Positions 47,705-57,483 of a stretch of DNA of 64,000 bases are shown piece by piece (position 1 is the stretch's first letter; the number at the start of each line of letters is the position of its first letter). The stretch is taken from contig NC_092193.1 of the NCBI RefSeq assembly GCF_043641665.1, forward strand, positions 19,556,946 to 19,620,945. Direction: 5' to 3'. The notes beneath the pieces were generated by a model that was not told the DNA's origin, did not search any database, and was given only the letters and a program-made list of their open reading frames with translations. This DNA is from Enoplosus armatus (Eukaryota; Chordata; Actinopteri; Centrarchiformes; Enoplosidae). Position numbers and translations under genes: made by a program.

Positions 47705-49697
47705 GTGAGTATTACTTTGCAAGCAGAGCTGGGTTTGAGAATGTCTCAAAAGATAAGGCTGGGATTTGATACTTTTTTTTTTTACTGTCAACAAATTTCA
47801 TAGAAACCCTAAAAGCAACAATGAATTGATCCTACTAACCATCCTGGTGCCATACCCAGGCGTGCACCAAGTGTCTATTAATCCACGGCTGAAAATAGTC
47901 TCCAACAGTTGCAGTACTACCAGTTTAAGTAACATGTGCTTATAACGACAAGAAATCATTCAGTCTTTTGAAAAAGTGAGACTGTATTTTTGTGACCCAC
48001 TTTTAAAGTTTTGATGTCTTCAGTAGGAAGAAATGGGCTTGGGACTGACAGCCTTGTACTTTAAAAGAGTTGCGTTGCACTCCTATAACATCATCAGACT
48101 CTCAATGGACAGTTTGAAAACAATAATCAAAATCAATGCAGCAGAACCAGAGTTGTCGCCTTTTTTACTCCACACATCCTTCTTCCTTGTCAAAACCCGG
48201 CACCCGCATTACCCACAATTCAACTCGACCACCGACCGTTTGGTCAAAGATTTGGGTGTGTTATGCTAGGAGCGGCTAATGCAGCCTAGAGCCGCAAGCT
48301 GGATGAAAGATATGTATAAAGTGAGGGGGGTTGCTTATAGTGATGAACCCAAAGAGAAGTACCCCCCTACTCTACAGTTCCCCTCAGCTCTATGGAGCTT
48401 TTTTTAGTATCTTTCAGCTCACTGTTTTGGTTTTACTGCCGGCAACTTTATTGTTTTGGTTCACTCTCACCGCTCTCATTGGCATTGTGTGCAGCCACAG
48501 CAGGCAGCTGTTTTAAATTCTGTTTCAGCTCTGATAAACCCTCTAACACCTAGCCGGGAAACTTAGAAGAGCATCAGGCAGCGAAAGAACCAAACAAATG
48601 CTGATGTTGTTCCATGTCTTCTGACAACACAACTTTCTAAGCTGGTTTTAGAGTCGCTGACATGCAGTCAGTTGTTGGTACGCAGGGGAATAATGCCAGA
48701 ATCAGTTGCTGAACTACAACCCAGAGGCAATAAAGAGGAGGGTTAAATCAAATACGGAGACTGAAAGGAGTTCACACAGCAGAACATTCCCGAGAACCTT
48801 TAGCATTCGTATATATCACAGGTCAATGCAGACATTACAGGTCGAACTGTCGCTATCTTTCCCATCAGACTCAGGTCGATGTACTCTTGCAGTATATACT
48901 GTGTTACGCTTTCTACGAGCACAGATGTGATCCTCCTGCACGACAAATAAACCTATGTCTTCCTCCTCCACAGGTTATGCACTGTCGTAGCCATTTGGCT
49001 GGTCTCAGTAACCATGGCATTGCCCAAGGTCACCTACATCGACTTTGATGGGGGTTGCACGTGGTCAGTGGGCCAAGACGAGTGGCTGTTCTTCCTGGTT
49101 CCTGCTTTCCTGGTTTATTACGTGGCCCCTCTCCTCTGCATTGCAATCAACTGTGGCCTCATCATCTCTCACCTCCATGGCTGCAGGGGCACTCTGGCCG
49201 CCGACAGGCGCAACAAGAAAGCTACCGCTCTGCTGATTGCGTCGACACTGGTTTTTGCAATTAGCTGGTTGCCATATTATGCACTCGAGTTTGTCAATGT
49301 TATGTCCCCTTATGTTAGCTCAGCAGCTTCTCCCACTAGCAGATTTGGGCGTAAGCTATCTTCAACTTTGTCTCCATCATATATGCCCTTCACTTCGCCA
49401 GGGCCAAGTGAGGAAACAGAGACAAGGGTGTCTTTGCTGTGGGAGGTGGCATCCCTGACGGCCATTTTGCTGGTGTGTCTGGCTCCTTGCTGGAACCCGC
49501 CACTCTACTTTCTCTTGTCACGTCCGGCCGTGCGACAGCTCCGAGCTCTACTGCCATCCTTCTTTCATAAGCACTTGGGAAGAAAACCTGTGCAGCGCTG
49601 GCGTATTGCTCCTGCTCCTCCCCCACGCCTGCCACACCCTCAGCCAACTGCACACTCACTTACTCACAAAACCCTGACACACAGACTGACTCAGTAA
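47298..49697 (+). CDS. class A GPCR, GPR151/galanin-receptor-like (2 exons, 376 aa)
   Basis: A seven-transmembrane receptor, presumably at the plasma membrane; ligand unknown. Exons 47298-47704 and 48974-49697 join in a Val codon (gt|gtgagt ... ccacag|g). Visible hallmarks: N-glycosylation sequon at N15, Asp68 in NLSLADL (TM2), Trp87 in the first outer loop, Cys94 and Cys164 for the loop disulfide, Trp in AIWLV (TM4), Pro in TM5, SWLP (W234, P236) in TM6 and NPPLY (310-314) in TM7. Unusual: TM1 has His39 where Asn is normal, TM3 ends Leu118-Arg-Tyr instead of Asp-Arg-Tyr, and the third outer loop is about 44 residues. A single intron just after TM3 is also seen in GALR2 and GALR3. KPS...LNLSLADL and a TM4 start resembling VAIW suggest GPR151, but overall similarity is modest, so I give no symbol. 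The start ATG has A at -3. Confidence 0.88.
47720..48280 (+). repeat. 'TCAACAAATYYCATRRAAA' dispersed repeat, copy 1
   Basis: It shares 'tgtcaacaaat', 'gaattgatc', 'attaatccrc' + 'ggctgaaaatagtc' and 'tttaagtaac' in the same order with 59185-59570. Confidence 0.55.
48330..48700 (+). repeat. 'TTGTTTTGGTTTT' dispersed repeat, copy 4
   Basis: 'ctctacagttcccctcagct', 'cactgttttggttttactgc', 'attgttttggttcactctca' and 'ggcagctgtttt' match the copies in carmil3 introns. Confidence 0.6.
48974..49697 (+). CDS. GPCR exon 2 (TM4-TM7 and C-tail)
   Basis: It encodes LCTVVAIWLVSV (TM4) through the C-tail, which is basic then Pro/Thr/His-rich. The stop TAA is at 49695-49697. The open frame extends upstream of the first internal Met to the acceptor, as expected for a downstream exon. 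Confidence 0.88.
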
Positions 49698-50288
49698 AGT
49701 TAGCACACACACACAACTGTGTGTCACATATCCCCATGACATGATATTCATGTTTGCCATCGCACATCCAAATACATGAGTCACAACATTTGCATACACA
49801 TGCTACTGTGTTTGTTTTGATGCTTATGTGTTCATGGCCCCATCCTCTTTGCTTTTGCAACATTACAGTAAATGTTTAAAAAGGCTCCGGGCAACGGTGC
49901 GTGAGCCTCTCAGGTAGATGACAGTGTTATCATAAACAGAATGCATTATGTGCCATAAAAACAGAAGGCTTATATTCCTCATCACAATGCCAGAGTCACC
50001 AAGCAACTCACTGTCCCGACAGCATGAATCTTGCAGAGGAGGAGAGCCTCCAACTCAAAACCATTTTAGAGAACATTTCACGGCGAAACTTCATATCAAA
50101 GCGCACATCACTGTTTACAAATCCAGGTCACTGAACTCAAAGAGACATCTTTAGAGCTCCCACATGGGACCTGAACGAATCTTAACAGCCTTTTTCAGGG
50201 GCTGAAGGACGTCTGCTGAGCCCACATTGACTGACATGAACCATCCAAGCAAACATAAACCAAATTTAAACAACCGTCCCTGAACTCC

Positions 50289-50294
50289 AATAAA
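50289..50294 (+). promoter_or_regulatory. possible GPCR poly(A) signal
   Basis: The first clear AATAAA downstream of the GPCR stop that I noticed, about 590 nt past it. No other support. Confidence 0.25.
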
Positions 50295-50964
50295 AAGAGC
50301 GTCCGATAAGCATGACATGTAGCATGTGCACAGTATGGAAAGGGCTTTGCTTGTGTCGAGAAGCCTCCATAGGAAGTCATTACATTATATCTAGTAGATT
50401 ATGACAAGCAATACAACCTTGTAACCCCATTACTAAGCCATCTGCAAAAACATTGAGGACAACATTGCCTGCCTCCCTGCAAAGCTCCCGGTAAAGCTCT
50501 TGGTTGCAACATTATCTAAATTCAATGTCATCTTAATAACCTTGTGAAAAGAGGCCTCTTGGACTTATGAGAGGCTTTAATAGAAGTTGACTTGTTTTGT
50601 TCCAAGCTTGAATGCGGAGACGTGCTTATTAAATAGGGATTTGACATGTGACTCCTTAACAAGTGGAGCCCATTTGCATGCGGAGCGGTTTAATATCACA
50701 ATGTAAAGGGTATGTCATGTACTTGCAGTGGTCAGGGGCTTTGTTTGACAAACTGGCTGAGGACAAGTAATTTGATTTTTTGTTGTCAGATGTAAGATCT
50801 TAGATGTATATTGAGAGACGTAAACCAGGGATTTCAATTCATTGGGAAGTTGGAATCACTTGAGCCACCCTGAAATATTAATTACATATTTTATTTATAT
50901 TTGTTTTGCTGCTAAAATGTCGGAATCAGAAACCCAAGAACATATTTAAAGCAAGGTTTTTTTT

Positions 50965-51390
50965 TAGAGAGTCATTTTGAGAAATGCACTTATTTGTTGT
51001 CTTGCTGAGAGTACGGTGAGAAGATCGATACTATTCATGTATTTAAATGCTAAATATTAAGCTACATGCAGCAGCCGGTTAGCTTAGCTTAGCATAGCAC
51101 AAAGATTGGAAAAGGGGGGGAAATAGCTAGCCTGGCTCTGTCCGAAGGTAACAAAATACGCCTACCAGCACCTCTTTTAGTTCTGATTAACCAATTAAGA
51201 CGTTATATCTTGAGTCTCTGATGGTTGCCTGCCTAGTCGGATTTCGTTTCCTTTGGACGGAGGAAGACCAGCTGGCCATTTCCTGTCTTTACGCTAAGCT
51301 AAGCTAAGCTAAGCTAGCCGGCTGTAGCTTCATATATAGCGGACAGATGAGTTTGTCCAAGCTATCAATATAGGGAAACGCCTATGTAGG
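50965..51390. repeat. AGCTTAGC foldback repeat, best copy
   Basis: The left arm (agcagccggttagcttagct, tagcataGCacaaagattgg) is the near-complement of the right arm (cctgtctttacgctaagcta, agctagccggctgtagcttc). The middle contains 'ctagcctggctctgtccgaa' and 'acgcctaccagcacctcttt'. I recognise this as an abundant percomorph repeat; no transposase frame. Confidence 0.7.
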
Positions 51391-54390
51391 TAACAGCTGT
51401 CCAAACCAACTACACGTGTGCACAATCAATTTTCACATGCTCACAGTATAGTCATACTTTAATTACAACAGTTTAATTCCATTGGATGGCAAAAAGTAAT
51501 TCACTTCCAGTCTGCGACATTCTCATGATCTGTGGATGGCAGGCATGCGACGCTGATGAATATATAAAACAATCTCTGACCTTGTGGGTGTCATCTGTGA
51601 ATGGCAGCTATGAATCCTACCTTGGTTACCTCTTGACCTCCTGACATCTTACCAGACTGCACGGCTGCACATTGTAATGACAGACCCGAGTGTTTCCATC
51701 AGCAGGGAGCAGACGTTTTTCTCATTGATACCGTCTTGGTGGCTAATGAGAGCACTTATCTCTGTCATCTGTCTGCGCTGTGATCCTCTCACACAGTGCG
51801 AGGCACTAGCGAGCTCTGATGTCCTGATGAGACTTAATTAAGTCTGCAGATTAGTGAAAGCTTAAAATATAAGTCATGCTCAGCAGGCCCATTGAGAGGA
51901 TCCTTCCCATTCCCTTTCAGTGTTGCTGAGGCCCTGGCGTGTCTGGAGGCCCGGGGTAGATTTTGAAAACACTGTGAGATCAGCCAACTGAGAGCAGCGG
52001 TGAGCAGAATGGGCTGATTCATATCCAAGGGATTCACAAGATGCTTATTATAATGGAGGGGACTTCTCATCGTCTAGATTGGCGTTTTGGAGAGGTATTG
52101 ATTCTTTGAGTGTGACAGCAAGAACGTACCCTTACCACTTAATAGCCTTAAAAGGATGCCAGGTCATTCACTTCCATTGAACACTATTTAAATCCCTCAG
52201 GGAGGATCTGTTTAATACAAAGAGCTATTCACAAGTAAGCCTTTAGCCTGGCCAGCATGTTCACACCACATGATCGACTCTCCGCTCACTACTGTACTAC
52301 TGTATGTGTAAGATCAGAAATAGGCAATGTATTTCTGTTTCTTTCAGATTATTTCACATTTCCCTCTTTGAGACAAAATAAGTCTTACATTTATTAACTG
52401 TGAACAACTTTCATTTGCCGTCTTGAAAGACGCTCATCTGAAAGTGGGTTTGTCGCAAAGTCCTTACATCGTGATGTTTGGACTTTTGCGTCTGTCGACC
52501 TGATGAATGCTTATTTAACACAGCTCTTTTGTCATGTGATCCGTTGTTGACTTAGAAATATTGATTAGCGTAGCTTTGAACCCTCAAAGGTTTAGCAGTT
52601 GGAGATTTCATACATTTTCTTGAGTTTTTAATTGTGTGCTGTTTTTACAATAGCTAACAGAGAATTAGCTTCAAGCCGAAGACACTTGAGCGCTGATAAT
52701 GCTCGTGCTTGAACATCATAAAAACAAATTTATGATGTTGTTTGATCAACAGTGGAAAAAGTAGGTCATTGTTCATTTGTCTGGAATGTTTAGCATGCTT
52801 ACTGGCTAACTACTGCTAAAGGCTGTTTGGTCTCCTTGTGTTAAACTAAGCTGATGTTTCAAAGCATACTGCAAGTTAACTTCCTCATTCGTGTGACCAT
52901 ATAGGGCACCTTTTGACTTCTTAAATAAAACTATGAAAGAAGACATACAGTAGCCTAAGGTCACCAAAAGTATTTTTGAATTATTCAATCGATTGATTTA
53001 ATTGATTGATTTATTGAGTCAGGGTACTGCTCATAAAACACAGCTATAAAGACATTAAATATTTACACTGCAACTCATTAAAAGTCGGCATAAATAACAG
53101 AAGTCTGAGCCAGAGGAACAGGCTTATTAACATTACTGGCAAGACCAATCTTTTTCTAACTGTAAGGGGGAAGAGGTGGCGCACTCTTATTCATGCCATA
53201 TTCATTTCATATTAAAGATGGCAGATATGAATGTTCTACTTGCAAACAACACCAATGGACACCAACGTCTATGACATACTGCATCTTTGACACAGCAAGT
53301 CAGTGATAGGCTTTGCAACATGCGTGGCAAGAGGAGAAAAGCCCTCTTAATGGGGAGTTTGGAAGAAGGCATTAGAACGCTGCGATGTTTAATGGTAGTG
53401 CAGGCATAACCTCGGCTTGGAGACTAACAACATTAAAAGCCTACCACCGTCGACAACAAGGACATCACTAAAAGCAACAGCAACAAACACGCGTCATCGA
53501 TGGGGAAGCTTTTTTTAAGCCTCGGAGAACCTTTTGCATATGTGCCAATTAGTCTGCAATATAACAGCATAACTCTTAACAGCATGTCGGAGTCACTGCG
53601 AGCAGTAAACTGGAGGGAGACATGACCAAAGAAGGTTTCAACTCTGGGGCAGAATGTGACGGACGGACTTGATGCGTTATGGGAGGCTGATTTCGAGTTC
53701 TCGCGTGTTTGACAGATATGATCTGGGACTGAGATGCAAGAAGGGTTTTTGTAAATAAATTGAACCAATGAATTTTCCAGTGAGAGTGCCAGTTAGCTAA
53801 TGCGCACAGTCACAGAGGGGTGTTATGTTGGCAGCACCGGTGATGGACTTGATAGCTGAGTGGTATAAAACATCAGGTCACTCAGAAACATTCATCTCTG
53901 CAAACTGCCTTCACGACTCGGGCGGGGGGAGGGGGGGGGGGGGCATTTCCCTGCTTATAGTCAGAAATAATGGGGACAAATAGATGGATATGTTGTGGAA
54001 CAAAGGTCCCACACCAGAATCAAACTAGGGATCTGTAACTTGTAATTTGTAGCACAGGTTTCTGTTAAAGATCTTAACACTCAAGCCCAAGGGTTTGTTT
54101 CCCCCCCCCAGACTTCTCCTCAGTCCTCCTGTCAAGCAAACTGCTTTTCACTTTAACTTGTCGGAGTGCCCCTTTGAATCCTTACGAAAACGAATGTAAA
54201 AGCTCATCAAGTATTCTTTTTTTTTTTATCAAAAGATATGGTGAAAACATCAGTTATTCTATGTCATCACCAATGCTGTTTTATTTTGCTCTTGGTCTTA
54301 GCTGGAACCTCATTTCTCAGTACAAACATTGGCGCCACCTTCTCCAAGAGGCGTCCCTCTGCCTCCCTCTGGTGGGCGCTTCCCCTCACA

Positions 54391-54447
54391 GCACGCACAC
54401 ACACACACGCACACACACACACTCACACACACACACACACACACACT
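54391..54447. repeat. (CA)n microsatellite
   Basis: Interrupted CA repeat upstream of the rem2 first exon. Confidence 0.93.
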
Positions 54448-54642
54448 GACAGTGTACCTTTCAAAAACCTGAAAGAAACTCAACGGGAAAAGCCCAGACC
54501 GGTGTTTGACGAAGGCGCACATTTGTGATCCGAGCATGGGGGCACTCCTACACCCTCACCATCCCGCCCTCCACCTCCAACCCAACCCATAGCAAGATAA
54601 GTCTACACTCACTCAAGGACGCGCCCCCCCCCCATACACACT

Positions 54643-54646
<4 letters not shown>

Positions 54647-54684
<38 letters not shown>
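54647..54684. repeat. (GA)19 microsatellite, promoter-proximal
   Basis: Perfect AG repeat about 110 nt upstream of the TATA-like box at 54797. Confidence 0.93.
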
Positions 54685-54686
<2 letters not shown>

Positions 54687-54796
54687 GCAGGTATTAACTG
54701 GAGGTGGGGAGGGAAGCGCAGTCGTTGCTGGCCGCTGGGACGCCAACAGAACAGGAGGGGATGTGTTGTTGTGCGGACGCCTTTGTTTCTTCCTCC

Positions 54797-54803
54797 TATA
54801 AGA
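54797..54803 (+). promoter_or_regulatory. TATA-like box, rem2 candidate promoter
   Basis: TATAAGA sits in a GC/CpG-rich region about 340 nt before the proposed rem2 start codon. A transcription start around 54827 would be expected if it is used. Confidence 0.4.
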
Positions 54804-54980
54804 ACTCGCCTCTTCTCCTAATTCTCCTTCTTCCTCCAAGCGGACGCGCAGGTGGAGCCTCCCCTTCATCCTCCCTCCAGCCTGCCCACCACCTACCCCC
54901 AGATTTCCATGCGCCGCACCTCTCCCCCCTCCAGGTCACCAGAGGAGGATTTTACGCGCCGGGGCGGGAAGAACAACATC

Positions 54981-55031
54981 ATGTCAAACGAAATGTGGCG
55001 CGTCTCTTCTCGCCCGCTGCCGCCGCTGTGA
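54981..55031 (+). other. upstream ORF in the rem2 5' leader (16 codons)
   Basis: ATG at 54981 opens a frame that stops at TGA 55029-55031. Another ATG (55061) is followed directly by a stop two codons later. If the leader begins near 54827, these would precede the main start and could lower translation. Confidence 0.4.
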
Positions 55032-55135
55032 ACGCGGTGCCGGCTCCGCACCCAGCGCAGATGACTTGAACCGGGCGGCCAGAGGCGCTTGCAACCACAG
55101 CACTTGTTCCACGAAGAGAAGACTCGTTGATAACC

Positions 55136-55147
55136 ATGGCTGACCAG
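55136..55147 (+). CDS. rem2: rem2 first coding exon (inferred, MADQ)
   Basis: aaccATGG is a strong start context. The four codons end at a consensus donor cag|gtaagg in phase 0, which fits the phase of the exon at 57788. The GC-rich setting suits a first exon. If this is wrong, translation could instead start at Met 57794 inside the next exon. Confidence 0.55.
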
Positions 55148-55212
55148 GTAAGGCGACGCGTGTTCTCAGCCTCCATTAGACCCACCTCGTGCGCTCGGCA
55201 CAATAGCCTAGA

Positions 55213-55245
<33 letters not shown>

Positions 55246-56037
55246 AGGTAGACTACACACACACACACACACCCTCTGCTGTGTATCAGTGTTTTAGTGC
55301 TGCACACTTTCTGTGAGAGGGTCTACACTGTCACTGTGCGGGAATCCAGTTTAGAATTTGGAGCATTTTCTTTTTTAATTTTCTCATCTTTCCCCCTTTC
55401 AGGATATTATTTTGGAATATTATCACAGATCACTTCCAGTGAGTCTGTGCTCCTCTCCAGTGACTTAATAGTAACCTCCATGCGCCTTGTAGTATTTTCT
55501 ATTATTGGATTTTCTCTCATAGTTATTAGGGGGTCCAGTGCTGTGCTGCTGTGCGGTATTTGTGTGATGTGTTGGGCTCGCAGCTCCTAAAGGTGGTCGA
55601 GCCATCGATCTGTGTCTCCCCCTCTCTTTGGGTGGACCGTCGCGTCCCTCATAGATTATTTCATAGACACTCTAAATGGAATCAGTGAGCCCTAACGTGG
55701 GCTGCAAGCGTCCGAAGTGCACCAGACATAACAAGCAGGCAGCTGCTGGTGAGGAAGCAGCCGGCCAGTGTACTTGGGCTGTGACGGCGGAGGAATAAAA
55801 ACACTGCCTGTAGTATTAATTTTGTATCGCGCACTGTTGTTTGCCCTAGTTTCTCGACAGCCCGGCGAGAGGAGGAGATTAACCCCTGACACGCAGGCTC
55901 AGCCCGCGGTCAGAGTTTCCTGTCTCCGCCTGTGTGGCTCCCCTGAGCACCGCTGACAATAAAGGCCATGCTTAATTGATTAGCTCGTTCAATTGACCTA
56001 ATTGAGCTACCTGAGTAAGCCTGCTTGAATGATGTAT

Positions 56038-56072
<35 letters not shown>

Positions 56073-57081
56073 AGTGTCAGCAGCTACTGAGTCACAAGCA
56101 GCCACACCTCAACTGTATTTATGAAAAACAATTATAATTCTCTGCTGTATAATAAAGTCCTATACTGTACTACTATACACTATATACAACAATACATTAC
56201 ACCTCACTACAGTACATCACACAACGCTATACTGTACTAAACTACATTACACTATACTATGCTATACTACAATATAATACACAACTACACCATATTGCAG
56301 TATACATAGTATACTGTACTATATACTAGGCTACAATACTACACTTTCCTACACCACACTACACAGTACAAAACTACATTACACTATACTATACTACAAC
56401 AATACACTACATTATATACTACACTTTACTGTGCCATACTACATCACACAATACTTTACTATACCTTGCCAAACTGTATTGTACTACACTACATTACACT
56501 TTACCATACTACTGTATACTATACTATACTGAGCTATACTATACGATACTATGTTATGCTACTAAATTGCACAATACTGAAGTATATGGGAGGGGAGGGG
56601 GGGGTCGGTGTGGAGTGGAACTAAATTGGATGAATGTGATTTATGTAGGGAAATAGAAAAACAAGAGTTGTGCTGAGCTGAATCATTTGTTTTATGTAAA
56701 TCGAATTCAACTTGGCTGGTTTTTTATTTGTTGCTCCCCTGATATTGTTAATGATTGGTGAGGATTCAATCCGTTTACGCGAGGCGTTCAGCTACTCGCC
56801 GTGTGAGAAAAAAGTTTGAGAGCCACTGATCCAATGCAATCCTACGTTTGTGAAGTGAAGAATCTCCAGTTTTTGCTGACACGGTGTCAGGGAGGTGTTG
56901 ATTCAGCTCATTGTGATTTGCTCCTGTTATCGCGTCGATCCCCTTTAACTAAGCGCCAGCACTGACTTAGCTTTGCCACAGGCAGACACTGGGCCACAGA
57001 TGCCCAGGGGGTGCGGCTGGAGCTAGGTTAATTGCTGTATTAATATTGATGAGGGTGGTCTATGGTTGACCTGCTGCGGCT

Positions 57082-57123
<42 letters not shown>

Positions 57124-57445
57124 CTTTCTCAGCCAAACTATTGTTCTGGAGAAAAGCGCTGACAGCTTTCCCTTATTGAAGTAACTAGGGACAGGACTTT
57201 ATGATTCTGACCTATTTCCGTGTGAATCCATGCTGAAGTTACTGTGTGCACACTGTACAGTATAGAGCCACCTGACCGCACTTATTACACACAGCTGCAG
57301 CCGCTGTTCCTCTGTGCTTCCCTTGTGTTTCTTTCTCCATACACCTCCTCCTCCTCTTTCTATTGTCTTCTCTCTGTGTCCTTATCAACCTGCTGTCTTT
57401 CAGCATCCTTTTATCTTCTGTCATTCTTTCAGCAGCCCCCCCCCC

Positions 57446-57483
<38 letters not shown>

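Larger units (their letters stand above)
47705..48973 (+). other. GPCR intron (1.3 kb), mostly repeats
   Basis: It contains two dispersed repeats (about 47720-48280 and 48330-48700). No extra exon seen. Confidence 0.6.
49698..54780. other. intergenic region, GPCR to rem2 (5.1 kb)
   Basis: No coding region recognised. It holds a foldback repeat (50965-51390), a G-rich run near 53925 and a CA tract at 54391. Large parts (50150-50900, 51400-53900) look unique and could hold regulatory DNA, but I cannot show conservation. Confidence 0.55.

Noticed and set aside
47411..47794. Minus-strand 127-codon frame
   Set aside because: It is the shadow of GPCR exon 1.
54704..55069. 121-codon frame upstream of rem2
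   Set aside because: It overlaps the GC-rich promoter and leader, has no recognisable domain and ends before the proposed start; more likely an uninterrupted GC-rich frame by chance.
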